This document shows, one piece after another, positions 1 through 7,986 of a DNA stretch of 64,000 bases (position 1 is its first letter; every line of letters begins with the position of its first letter). The position numbers were made by a program, and so were the translations under genes. The notes beneath the pieces were generated by a model, which searched no databases, was not told where the DNA came from, and worked only from the letters and a program-made list of their open reading frames with translations. The stretch lies in NCBI GenBank assembly GCA_963761615.1, contig CAVXGU010000003.1, forward strand, positions 1,178,001 through 1,242,000, written 5' to 3'. Origin of the DNA: CAVXGU01 sp963761615 (GTDB taxonomy: Bacteria > Acidobacteriota > Vicinamibacteria > Vicinamibacterales > CAVVIG01).

Positions 1-97
1 GACGTACTTCCTGGCCGAAGGCCGTCTGTTCTTCGATCACGCTGACGACCTCCGGAACAACTACCAGTTCTGGGGCGGCGTGCGGGTTCACTTCTAG
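1..97 (+). CDS. C-terminus of an outer-membrane beta-barrel protein (partial)
   Basis: The window opens inside a gene; the reading frame starts at base 2 and ends with TAG at 95-97. The last 31 residues alternate polar and hydrophobic positions and finish in ...GVRVHF, with a terminal phenylalanine, as expected for the last strand of an outer-membrane barrel recognised by the BAM machinery. Nothing else of the protein is visible, so no specific function can be given. The next gene starts 43 bases downstream. Confidence 0.6.
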   Translation, partial: TYFLAEGRLFFDHADDLRNNYQFWGGVRVHF

Positions 98-139
98 TCG
101 TTCATGCGGACACGTGTTTCTCAGGAAGAGACGGATCAA

Positions 140-871
140 ATGATGAAGCGAGCTTTGTGGATTGCGCTGGCGCTCTCGGTCGTCAGCATCGCCTCGGCGT
201 CGACCGCGCGAGCGGACGAGTGGAATCGGAAGACGCAGATCACCTTCAGTCGGCCCGTGGAGATCTCCGGCCATGTGCTGCCGGCTGGCACCTACCGGTT
301 CCAGATGGCGGACTCGAGCGACCGCCATATCGTGCAGATCCTCAGCGCCGACGGATCGAAGATCATGGCGACCGTGATGACGATTCCCGACTACCGGCTC
401 ACGCGGACGGACGAGACGGTGGTCTCGTTCCGTGAAGTGCCGGCCGGCGCCCCGGAGGCCATCCGGGCGTGGTTCTATCCCGGCAGCAGCGCCGGCGAAG
501 AGTTCATCTACCGGAAGAATCGGGCCATCGAGCTGGCCAAGGCGTCGAACGTGGTGGTGCCCGCGTTCGCCGCGGACGTCGACGACGATGACGCGTTGAA
601 GACGGCGCCGATCGTGGCGATCACGCCTGACGCGCAGGAACGTCCGGTCGCCGACGCGATCGAGACGAATCCCGGAACGCTGAGTGCCAGCGTCGGATCG
701 GTCTCCAGCCAGCCGTCGTCGGCCGACGCCGGAGGCCGCCAGGTCGCGCGGAACGAGCTGCCGAAGACGGCCAGCCCCCTGCCGCTGATCCTGTCCGTGG
801 GCCTCGGGCTCCTGGCCGCCGGCCTGGGTCTCATGGCGTTCGGCAAGCGCGCGACGGCGCCCATCGCGTAA
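140..871 (+). CDS. Secreted protein with LPKTA sorting signal (probable sortase substrate)
   Basis: A 243-residue secreted protein. The start at 140 is chosen because AGGAAG lies at 123-128 and the product then opens with a clean signal peptide (MMKRALWIALAL...TARA); an in-frame ATG at 104 would put polar residues in front of it. The middle resembles a common acidobacterial family of unknown function (N-R-K-T at the mature N-terminus, LPAGTYRF, IPDYRL, RAWFYPG). The C-terminus at residues 207-243 has LPKTA, a hydrophobic stretch and a basic GKR tail, the layout of a cell-wall sorting signal. A sortase is encoded two genes downstream, so this is its likely substrate. The membrane-anchored outcome is inference. 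Confidence 0.85.
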   Translation: MMKRALWIALALSVVSIASASTARADEWNRKTQITFSRPVEISGHVLPAGTYRFQMADSSDRHIVQILSADGSKIMATVMTIPDYRLTRTDETVVSFREVPAGAPEAIRAWFYPGSSAGEEFIYRKNRAIELAKASNVVVPAFAADVDDDDALKTAPIVAITPDAQERPVADAIETNPGTLSASVGSVSSQPSSADAGGRQVARNELPKTASPLPLILSVGLGLLAAGLGLMAFGKRATAPIA

Positions 872-883
872 GAGCGGTTCCAC

Positions 884-1807
884 GTGAAGCTGTGGCTCAG
901 CGCGCTCCTCCTGCTCCAGGCCGTCATCAGCGTCCAGACCGAGCTGGTGACGGTGCCCGTCACGGTGACCGACAGCCAGGGCCGCCACGTGAGGGGGCTC
1001 GGTCAGGAGAGCTTTCGGGTGGTGGAAGACGGCCGGTTGCGGCCCATCGCTGCGTTTGTCGGCGGGGATGCGGACGTGACCCTGGGCCTCGTGGTCGATC
1101 GGAGCCAGAGCATGCGCTCGAAGACGCCGGCTCTCGTGACCGCGGTGTCGGCGCTCTTGCGCTCGACCCGCCCTGGCGATGAGCTGTTCGCGGTGGACGT
1201 CAACGATCGCGTGTCGCTCGTCGGGCGGCCGGACGGTCAGCCATTCACGCAGGACATCGAGGGGTTGCAGGCGGCCGTGGTCGATGTCCGCGCGGAAGGC
1301 CGGACGGCGCTCTACGACGCCGTCGCCGAGGGGCTGCAGCATCTGCAACTCGGACACGCGGAGACCCGCGCGCTCGTCGTGATCAGCGACGGCGGCGACA
1401 ACGCGAGCGAGCGGACGTACGCGGAGATTCTGGCCCTGGTACGGCAGTCCAACGTGGTGATCGACGCCATCGGCCTGTTCGGCACGTCCACGGCCGAGGA
1501 GGACGAGAATCCCGGGCTCCTCAAGCGGTTGTGCCGCGATACGGGCGGCGTGGCCTACTTTCCGCGGACCGACGATGACATTGCGGCCGCCGCGACCGAG
1601 ATCGCCGGCGATCTCCGGGCGCAGTATCTGCTCGGCTTCGTGCCAGCCGACCGTGCCGACGGGCCCGCGTTTCGAAAGATCGCGGTCACGGTGAGCGCGC
1701 CCGGCCGCGGCCGGCTTCACGTTCGTGCGCGGACGGGGTACCTGCTGCCGGCCAAACAGGCTGACGACGACCGGGCGCGCGAACACACGGGACCGGGGAC
1801 ACCATGA
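884..1807 (+). CDS. VWFA domain protein (acidobacterial VWFA-related family)
   Basis: A 307-residue protein with a GTG start, 12 bases after the LPKTA protein. The N-terminus is a short hydrophobic signal (LWLSALLLLQAVISV), followed by a TVTDSQGRHV segment and a von Willebrand factor A domain with the MIDAS motif D-R-S-Q-S in VVDRSQSMRSK, then VISDGGDN further on. It matches the Acidobacteria-typical VWFA-related family by motif and layout. There is no LPxTx motif at its own C-terminus. It overlaps the sortase start by four bases (ATGA), so the three genes are probably one transcript. VWA proteins are frequent partners of Gram-negative sortases; its direct role here is inference. Confidence 0.85.
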   Translation: MKLWLSALLLLQAVISVQTELVTVPVTVTDSQGRHVRGLGQESFRVVEDGRLRPIAAFVGGDADVTLGLVVDRSQSMRSKTPALVTAVSALLRSTRPGDELFAVDVNDRVSLVGRPDGQPFTQDIEGLQAAVVDVRAEGRTALYDAVAEGLQHLQLGHAETRALVVISDGGDNASERTYAEILALVRQSNVVIDAIGLFGTSTAEEDENPGLLKRLCRDTGGVAYFPRTDDDIAAAATEIAGDLRAQYLLGFVPADRADGPAFRKIAVTVSAPGRGRLHVRARTGYLLPAKQADDDRAREHTGPGTP

Positions 1808-2379
1808 CCTGGACGTCCGCCCGCGGCTGGGTGGCCGGCGGGCTCCTGGCGGCCGGCCTCCTGGCGTGCGGGTACGTCGCGTACGTGGTCGTCGACGCGA
1901 GGACCTACCAGCGGGTCGAGCGGCGGCGATTCGAGCAGGCGCCCGCGCCCCCGGCCGCCGACGCGGCCTCCGCGCCGATGGCCGGAGACGCGATTGGCGA
2001 GATTCGGATTGAGCGGCTCGGCCTGCTCGCCGTGGTCGCCCAGGGGGATTCGATTCCGATTCTCCGACGAGCCGTCGGTCACCTCTCCGAGACGGCGCTG
2101 CCGGGCCAGTTGGGGAACGTCGTGCTGGCCGGCCACCGCGACACGTTCTTCCGGCCGCTGAAGCAGGTCAGGGCCGGCGACGCGATCACGCTGACCACGC
2201 GCACCGGGGTGTTCGAGTACGTCGTGGAGTCGACGGCCGTCGTGCCCCCGAGCGACGTGCAGGTCCTGGAGGCTCGCGGCGGACGGACGCTGACGCTGAT
2301 CACGTGCTTTCCGTTCTCCTTCCTCGGCGCGGCGCCCGATCGCTTCATCGTGCGAGCTCGCGAGGCGGGAGGCATCTGA
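1804..2379 (+). CDS. Sortase, class D-like
   Basis: A 191-residue transpeptidase that cleaves LPxT-type sorting signals. It has one N-terminal membrane segment (residues about 9-30), a linker, then the sortase domain with GEIRIERLGL, NVVLAGHRDTFF (catalytic His), the TLITCFPF catalytic Cys motif and APDRFIVRA (catalytic Arg). The TLxTC form and the LPKTA signal two genes upstream fit class D, which is known to prefer LPxTA-like sites. The gene overlaps the VWFA gene by four bases. Sortases are mainly Gram-positive enzymes, and in an outer-membrane-bearing host the acceptor of the transpeptidation is unclear. Confidence 0.9.
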   Translation: MTWTSARGWVAGGLLAAGLLACGYVAYVVVDARTYQRVERRRFEQAPAPPAADAASAPMAGDAIGEIRIERLGLLAVVAQGDSIPILRRAVGHLSETALPGQLGNVVLAGHRDTFFRPLKQVRAGDAITLTTRTGVFEYVVESTAVVPPSDVQVLEARGGRTLTLITCFPFSFLGAAPDRFIVRAREAGGI

Positions 2380-2397
2380 CCGACGCGTGTCGGTCGA

Positions 2398-4701
2398 CTA
2401 TCGAACGGTCTGGGGAGCGGCGTTCGGCACGGCCAGGGGCACGTAGCCGTCCGCGGCACCCCGAAGCAGCCACGTGGCGGCGGCGGACGACATCGGGCGG
2501 GCATCGAACGAGCTGGCGACGGCATGGCCGAGCGGGTCGGTCGCCGGGAGCGGAGCGGGCGGGAGCAGCGACGCCGCAATGCGCGCGTCCATCGCCGGCG
2601 GAAAGGCCGGCACGGCGCCGACCAGCTGGTCCCGGTACACGGCGCGCATCAGTTCCTCGAAGATCGGCAGCGCCACCCTGGCCCCGGTTTCACTCGATCC
2701 CAGCGACCGGTCGTCGTCGAAGCCGATCCGAACGGCCACGGTAATCCCGTCCGGGCCGTACGTGGAACCGACGAAGAGGGCGTCCCTGAAGTCATTGGTG
2801 GTGCCCGTCTTTCCCATCACCGCGATGGGGAATCCGCGACCGGCCAGGGCATGGGCCGTGCCCGTCGGCAGCAGGACCACGCCGCGCAGGCCTTCCTGGA
2901 TGAGCGAGAGCGCGAGCGGATCGATGGCGGCCGGCTGCGGACTGCGTCGCGCCGACGGCACGATGCCGCCCGAACTGCGAACGATCCGCTGAATCACGTA
3001 CGGGTCGGCGTCGATGCCGGACGCCATCGCGCGGTACGCGTTGGCGAGCTCCAGGAGCGTCAGCTCCGACGCGCCGAGAGCCGTCGTGGGATAGCGCGCG
3101 AGGGGCGTCCGGATGCCGAGCGTGGTCGACGTCCGGGCGATGCGATCGATTCCGACCTGCTCTCCGATCCACATGGCCACCGCGTTTCTCGATTCGGCGA
3201 GCGCCTGGCGGATCGGAATGAGGCCTTCGAAGCGTCCGTCGTAGTTCGAGATCCACTTGAGCGGCTGTGTCTCCCCATTCGGCACGGCGATGGGCTCGTC
3301 CGGGACCGGCGTGTCGAGCGTGAACCCGCCGGTCTGGAAGGCCGCCAGGTAGACGATCGGCTTCATCGCGGATCCCGGCTGCCGCAGCGACCGCGTGGCC
3401 CGGTTGTAGTCGCTGTACGCCGCCGAGCGGCCGTGGAACACCTGCCGCCCGCCCGTCTCGGCCAGGATCCCCGCGTCGCGGTTCCGCAGCACTACGACCG
3501 AGCCCTGGAGGAGGCCCCGGGCCTTCGGATGCCGGTGCTCGTACTGGGCGAGGCCGTGCTCCAGTGCGTCGCTGGCGAGATGCTGCACCCGCGTGCTCGC
3601 CGTCGCGTACACGTCGATCCGTCCCGCGAGGAGGTCTTCGAGACCCAGATCGGCGTGCGTGCCGAGCTCCGCGACGACGTGACCCACGACCGCGGACGCC
3701 TGGAGCTCCGGGCGGGCGGCGTGCGGTGCGACCCGCAGGGCGCGCCCCCGGGCCTGCGCGGCCGCCTGCGGCGACAGGAACCCGTCTGCCTGCATGAGCG
3801 CCAGGGTCTGGTTCCGCCGTCGCACGACCCGGTCTCCGTTCGCCGCGCCCGGCGCGTACTCGCGAGGGGATTTGGGGATGCCGGCGAGCACCGCCGCCTT
3901 GTCGGCGTCGGCGACGGTGAAGGTGGCCAGCGGCCGGCCGAAGTAGTACTCCGCCGCCCGTGCAAACCCGTACTGGCCATTGCCCATGTACACGAGGCTC
4001 GCGTACCGGGCCAGGATTTCTTCCTTCGCGCGGCGCTTCGACCCGAACTGCTCCCGCATCTGCTGTTCGAGCCACACGGAGAGCCGGATCTCCTCACGCT
4101 TGCGGGCGAGCATGTTGACGGCGCGGGCGCCCATCGCCCACGACAGGAGACTCGCGGCCGGGCCGGCGTGGTGGAGGCGGTTGCTGTTCTCGGCGGCCGT
4201 CACGTCCCGGAGAAACGTGCCGCGCACGAGCTGCTGGGTAATCGTCGACCCGCCCTGCGGAAACGGCGCGGCGCCGGCGGGGCCGTTGCCGCGGCCGCCC
4301 CTCGCGAGCCGGCCAACCAGCGTGCCGACCCTGGCCTTCCCGAGGACGCGAGGCAGGCTGAAGTAGTCGACCCCGTTGTGGGAGAAGAAGCGCTTGTCCT
4401 CGGCGGCCAGGATGGCGTCCTGCACGACGGGGGGCAGATCCTCGTAGCGCGTGATCGCACGCGGCTCGCGGGCCAGCTCGACGATCGGCCGTCCGTCGGC
4501 GTCGTACACGTGACCGCCCGTCGGCAGCTCGAACCGGACGAAGGCCCCCAGGTCGGGCAGGTCGCGCCGGTCGAAGTACACGTGGTCCACCTCGGCCGCC
4601 ACCAGTGCGGCGGCGAGCAGGGCGACCGCGGTCCCGACGGCCCCGAGCCCGAGCAGGAGCGTGACGCGTCTGTTCGTGCGCCACGTAAGATGGAGGGTCA
4701 C
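2398..4701 (-). CDS. Class A penicillin-binding protein (transglycosylase/transpeptidase)
   Basis: A 767-residue bifunctional peptidoglycan synthase. The N-terminal membrane anchor (residues about 13-37) is followed by a GT51 glycosyltransferase domain with ILAAEDKRFFSHNGVD and GGSTITQQLVR. The transpeptidase domain carries the active-site serine in GSAMKP, the SRN triad in ESRNAVAM and MGKTGTTNDF. This places it in the PBP1 class acting on lipid II at the outer face of the inner membrane. It converges on the sortase gene (18 bases apart). The region upstream of its start, 4702-5115, contains no convincing gene. Confidence 0.95.
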   Translation of the reverse strand: MTLHLTWRTNRRVTLLLGLGAVGTAVALLAAALVAAEVDHVYFDRRDLPDLGAFVRFELPTGGHVYDADGRPIVELAREPRAITRYEDLPPVVQDAILAAEDKRFFSHNGVDYFSLPRVLGKARVGTLVGRLARGGRGNGPAGAAPFPQGGSTITQQLVRGTFLRDVTAAENSNRLHHAGPAASLLSWAMGARAVNMLARKREEIRLSVWLEQQMREQFGSKRRAKEEILARYASLVYMGNGQYGFARAAEYYFGRPLATFTVADADKAAVLAGIPKSPREYAPGAANGDRVVRRRNQTLALMQADGFLSPQAAAQARGRALRVAPHAARPELQASAVVGHVVAELGTHADLGLEDLLAGRIDVYATASTRVQHLASDALEHGLAQYEHRHPKARGLLQGSVVVLRNRDAGILAETGGRQVFHGRSAAYSDYNRATRSLRQPGSAMKPIVYLAAFQTGGFTLDTPVPDEPIAVPNGETQPLKWISNYDGRFEGLIPIRQALAESRNAVAMWIGEQVGIDRIARTSTTLGIRTPLARYPTTALGASELTLLELANAYRAMASGIDADPYVIQRIVRSSGGIVPSARRSPQPAAIDPLALSLIQEGLRGVVLLPTGTAHALAGRGFPIAVMGKTGTTNDFRDALFVGSTYGPDGITVAVRIGFDDDRSLGSSETGARVALPIFEELMRAVYRDQLVGAVPAFPPAMDARIAASLLPPAPLPATDPLGHAVASSFDARPMSSAAATWLLRGAADGYVPLAVPNAAPQTVR

Positions 4702-5115
4702 GCGTCAGGGCCGTCCGGGCCGCATCGACACGAGCCGACGGACGGTGCCGTCGAGCGGGGCATCCAGGCGGCAGGCGTCCGATGCGCCCGTCGTGGTGTC
4801 CTCGCCGTCGTGCGGTCCATGTGTCGGTACTCTAGGCGAAGCACACCAGGAAGAATGTCCACAACGGAACGTACGTCCCGTCCGCGCCCAGTTCGCTTTT
4901 GAACAGTCTTCCGTGAATGGTGTCTGGACAATACGTGGTGCTTCCAATGACGACCACGCCGGACGTCGTCGTTTCGCGCATGGCGTCTGACCGTGACAAT
5001 CGCGCTGACCACGATGAACCCGACGGATGGCGCAGGTCCAGCGGTTATGCCGGCTCGCGCGCCACGCGACGCCGGGTGGGCCATCGGCTGAAGACGAGCC
5101 AGGGGGCCGGTCGGC
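4702..5115. other. Non-coding interval between PBP gene and pgi
   Basis: About 414 bases without a gene I can support. Open frames exist on both strands but have no Shine-Dalgarno sequence, no recognisable motif and arginine/proline-rich translations typical of GC-rich non-coding frames. The only structured element seen is the dyad at 4889-4906. This interval is the left edge of the stress and carbon island. Confidence 0.4.
4889..4906. promoter_or_regulatory. Island dyad site, copy 1 (possible Crp/Fnr operator)
   Basis: CAGTTCGCTTTTGAACAG fits the 18-bp dyad CTGTnCACwwGTGnACAG found across the island, with a strong right half. It lies about 190 bp upstream of the PBP start; no other gene start is close, so its target is uncertain. 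Confidence 0.35.
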
Positions 5116-6777
5116 TCATCGGTGGGTCGCGCCCGACTTCCTTCGGCGATAGCGTTGGATCAGCGCGTTCGTCGAGCTGTCGTGCGCGAGCGGCGTCTCG
5201 TCCGAGCGTGTCAGCTCTGGCACGACCCGCGACGCCAACACCTTGCCCAGTTCCACGCCCCATTGGTCAAACGAGTCGACGCGCCAGATTGTCCCCTGCG
5301 TGAACACACTGTGCTCGTAGAGCGCGACCAGCGCGCCGAGCGTCTCCGGCGTGAGTCGTTCGGCCAGGATGGTGTTGGTGGGCCGGTTGCCTTCGAAGGT
5401 GCGGTGAGCCACCAGTCGTTCCGGTATGCCCTCCGCGCGGACCTCCTCCGCGGTCTTTCCGAACGCCAGTGCCTGGGTCTGCGCGAAGACGTTCGCCATC
5501 AGCAGGTCGTGGTGATGCCCCAGCGGGTTCAGGGTCTCGCAGAAGCCGATGAAATCGCACGGAATCAACCGCGTGCCCTGGTGGATCAGCTGGTAAAAGG
5601 AGTGTTGCCCGTTGGTCCCTGGCTCGCCCCAATAGATCGGCCCGGTCTGATAGTCAACAGACATGCCGTCCCGCGTCACGTGCTTGCCGTTGCTCTCCAT
5701 CGTGAGCTGCTGCAGGTACGCGGGCAGGCGCTTCAGGTAGTGGTCGTAGGGGAGAACGGCCACGGTTGAGGCGCCGAAGAAGTCGGTGTACCAGATCGTG
5801 AGTAGCCCCATGAGGACCGGCAGGTTGCGTTCGAAAGGGGCGGTTCGAAAATGCTGGTCCATGGCGTGGAAACCCGCCAGCATCGCGCGAAATTGCTCCG
5901 GGCCAATCGCGATCATGGTCGACAACCCGATCGCCGAGTCCATCGAGTACCGGCCGCCGACCCAGTCCCAGAAGCCGAACATGTGGCTGGTGTCGATGCC
6001 GAACGCCGCGACTTGTTCGGCGTTGGTGGAGACCGCGACGAAGTGTCGGCCGATGGCTCGCTCGTCTCCGAGCGCAGCCAGCGCCCACTCGCGTGCCGTT
6101 CGCGCGTTCGTCATCGTCTCGAGCGTGGTGAATGTCTTGGACGAGACGACGAACAGCGTCTCGGCGGGCTCGAGATCGCGCGTTGCCTCGGCGAAGTCGG
6201 TGCCGTCCACGTTCGACACGAAACGGAAACTCAGGTCCCGCTGGCTGTAGTGCTTCAGCGCTTCGTAGGCCATGACCGGGCCGAGATCGGAGCCCCCGAT
6301 CCCGATGTTGACGATGGTGCGCACGCGCCGGCCCGTGTGGCCGCGCCAGCGGCCGTCCCGGACCTGGTCGGCGAAGGTGGCCATCCGATCCAGGACCTCG
6401 TGCACGTGGGGTACCACGTTGTCGCCGTCGAGGACGATCGACTCGCTGCGTGGCGATCGAAGCGCCACGTGGAGCACGGCGCGATCCTCCGTCGTGTTGA
6501 TCTTCTCGCCGCGGAACATCGCTTCGATGCGGTCGCGCAGCCCGCACGCCTCGGCCAGACCCACGAGGAGACGAAGCGTCTCGTCCGTGATGCGGTTCTT
6601 CGAATAATCGAGGTACAGGCCGGCGGCTTCAGCGGCGAGGCGTTCGCCGCGCGAGGGGTCGCTGGCGAACAGCTCGCGGAGATGGACGTCGCGCATCTGC
6701 TCGACATGCCGCGCGAGCGCTCGCCAGGCCGGGAGCCCCTTCAGAGGAGCTCGCTCGGTCGATGCCTTCGTCCTCAC
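5116..6777 (-). CDS. pgi: Glucose-6-phosphate isomerase
   Basis: A 553-residue enzyme of full length for the family, interconverting glucose-6-phosphate and fructose-6-phosphate in the cytoplasm. Visible signatures are NIGIGGSDLGP (sugar-phosphate binding), SKTFTTLET, FWDWVGGRYSMDSAIGLS and GEPGTNGQHSFYQLIHQG, which together are diagnostic. Its start ATG overlaps the stop of the broken transaldolase by four bases (ATGA), so the two were an operon. In the island it links glycogen-derived hexose phosphate to the fructose-6-phosphate used by phosphoketolase. Confidence 0.97.
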   Translation of the reverse strand: MRTKASTERAPLKGLPAWRALARHVEQMRDVHLRELFASDPSRGERLAAEAAGLYLDYSKNRITDETLRLLVGLAEACGLRDRIEAMFRGEKINTTEDRAVLHVALRSPRSESIVLDGDNVVPHVHEVLDRMATFADQVRDGRWRGHTGRRVRTIVNIGIGGSDLGPVMAYEALKHYSQRDLSFRFVSNVDGTDFAEATRDLEPAETLFVVSSKTFTTLETMTNARTAREWALAALGDERAIGRHFVAVSTNAEQVAAFGIDTSHMFGFWDWVGGRYSMDSAIGLSTMIAIGPEQFRAMLAGFHAMDQHFRTAPFERNLPVLMGLLTIWYTDFFGASTVAVLPYDHYLKRLPAYLQQLTMESNGKHVTRDGMSVDYQTGPIYWGEPGTNGQHSFYQLIHQGTRLIPCDFIGFCETLNPLGHHHDLLMANVFAQTQALAFGKTAEEVRAEGIPERLVAHRTFEGNRPTNTILAERLTPETLGALVALYEHSVFTQGTIWRVDSFDQWGVELGKVLASRVVPELTRSDETPLAHDSSTNALIQRYRRRKSGATHR

Positions 6778-7450
6778 GACGACACTCCTGTGGAGCGGCC
6801 TGCCTGGGTGGGCGTGCCACTCTTCGACGCCAGGCTGCGCATCAACTTGTTCCAGGACTGGTCGAACGACCGGGCGCCCTCCCGTTGGAGCTGGTCGCCC
6901 AGCGCCGCCACGTCCACGCCAGCTTGTGTGAATTGGCCGAGCACCTCTTCCGCGTCGCCGCCATCCGTCGGCATCGTCCCTGTGACACGGCCGTGATCCA
7001 CAAAGGTGCAGAGTGTTTCCTCGGGGATGGTGTTGATGGTGTCTGGCGCGGCGTGCGCTTCGCTGTAGAGCACGTCCGACTTGTCCCAGCGACTGATGAA
7101 CATCGACGCGACGGACCCGACTTTCGGGTCGAGACCGGCCGCAATGCGCCGTTCGAGTCCACGCATGTACGCGTTCGCCGCCGCCAGATACTGCTCCCTG
7201 GAGAACAACAGGGTGACGTTCACCGGCACCTGCCGTCGCCGCTCTGCTGGCGAATCGACTCGTCGAAGAAGTAGCTGTTTTCGATGGCGTGATCGAAGAT
7301 CGTCGGGTTCGACGTCAGTCCCGTCACGGACCACGCCTCGATGTACCGGCGAACCGTGCCGCTGGTCAGCAGGCCCCGCGTGATATTGTCGAGCCACAGG
7401 CTCTGTCCGAGCGCGTGAAGGCGGGCGGTGGTCCCTGTTGCTGTTGGCAT
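6774..7450 (-). pseudogene. tal: Transaldolase remnant with two internal deletions
   Basis: The N-terminus (start ATG 7450) reads as the long, mycobacterial-type transaldolase: LGQSLWLDNITRGLL and VTGLTSNPTIFDHAI. After about 70 residues the frame changes near 7230 and jumps to PVNVTLLFSREQY, skipping roughly 100 residues that in the family hold the Schiff-base lysine. A second, in-frame jump of about 70-75 residues falls near 7082, between MFISRWD and KSDVLYSEAH. The end (FDQSWNKLMRSL) is intact. With the catalytic lysine region gone it cannot be an active transaldolase. It overlaps pgi by four bases. Family lengths are from general knowledge, not an alignment. Confidence 0.85.
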
Positions 7451-7499
7451 GTCATCCAAGCTCCCCGATTGAGCATGATACCGGCGGCCGGCTCGACGG

Positions 7500-7517
7500 C
7501 TGTGCAGAAGTAGACAG
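7500..7517. promoter_or_regulatory. Island dyad site, copy 2, upstream of tal-pgi
   Basis: CTGTGCAGAAGTAGACAG, a near-perfect 18-bp dyad of the island type. It is 50 bp upstream of the transaldolase-remnant start (minus strand) and 33 bp upstream of the G6PDH remnant (plus strand), so it sits between two divergent damaged genes and would control tal-pgi. Confidence 0.5.
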
Positions 7518-7549
7518 CTGCTCCTCATGCCAGGCTCTACGATTTCCTG

Positions 7550-7627
7550 ATGGCTCTCTCCCGTTCGGGCGCGCTGGTGCTCCTCGGCGTCACGGGCGAT
7601 CTCGCGCACAAGATGAACAGTCCCTTT
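7550..7627 (+). pseudogene. zwf: Remnant of glucose-6-phosphate dehydrogenase N-terminus
   Basis: About 25 codons starting at ATG 7550 read MALSRSGALVLLGVTGDLAH and continue KM. The GVTGDLAHKM string is the NADP-binding opening of one group of glucose-6-phosphate dehydrogenases (normally about 480-500 residues). After that the frame has no further similarity to the family and runs into the cupin remnant. This is a fragment, not a gene. The identification rests on one short but distinctive motif. Confidence 0.6.
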
Positions 7628-7732
7628 CTGAACACCTCGGGCCTGCGGCGTTCATATAGAGTCGATCTGGAAGCTCGGGCGCCGTGTCGGCGTGCGTCGG
7701 CGCCACTCATCTTCCGTGCGTCTGGAGGTTCC

Positions 7733-7927
7733 ATGCGGATTTCGATCCACATGCTGTCGGGTCACGTCCGGCTCAATGCGTCCGGGCGCACCTTCGATCT
7801 GCGCGACGACAGTCTGATCGCACTCGATCATGGGGCCGCTCACGATATCGAAGCTCTCGAGGACAGTGCGCTCCTGCTCACGATCGCGTGGCCCGGCAGA
7901 ACGGGCAAGGTCGCCGGCAGCGCGTAA
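7733..7927 (+). CDS. Truncated cupin-domain protein
   Basis: A 64-residue frame with an ATG at 7733 preceded by GGAGG (7723-7727). It reads as the C-terminal half of a small single-domain cupin: ISIHMLSGHVRL, DDSLIALDHGAAHDIEALED and LLLTIAWP. The first metal-binding motif of a normal cupin is absent, and upstream sequence in the same frame is G6PDH remnant and noise. It may still be translated because it kept or acquired a ribosome-binding site, but a functional barrel is unlikely. Confidence 0.5.
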   Translation: MRISIHMLSGHVRLNASGRTFDLRDDSLIALDHGAAHDIEALEDSALLLTIAWPGRTGKVAGSA

Positions 7928-7936
7928 GGCAGGGCG

Positions 7937-7954
7937 CTGTCCGCTCAGTGGACA
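7937..7954. promoter_or_regulatory. Dyad upstream of transketolase, spacing variant
   Basis: CTGTCCGCTCAGTGGACA contains TGTCC and GGACA arms separated by 7 bases, where the other island dyads have 6. It is 32 bp upstream of the transketolase start. It may be a weaker or degenerate copy of the same operator. Confidence 0.3.
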
Positions 7955-7986
7955 CGGGACGTGACCGGCGTCGTGAGGTATCGAGC

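Noticed and set aside
2524..4902. 792-codon open frame on the plus strand opposite the penicillin-binding protein gene
   Set aside because: Antisense frame of a GC-rich gene; Arg/Asp/Gly-rich translation with no motif or ribosome-binding site, while the minus strand encodes a complete class A PBP.
4698..5084. 128-codon minus-strand frame between the PBP gene and pgi
   Set aside because: Arg/His/Pro-rich translation, no domain, no ribosome-binding site; overlapping frames on both strands look equally arbitrary.
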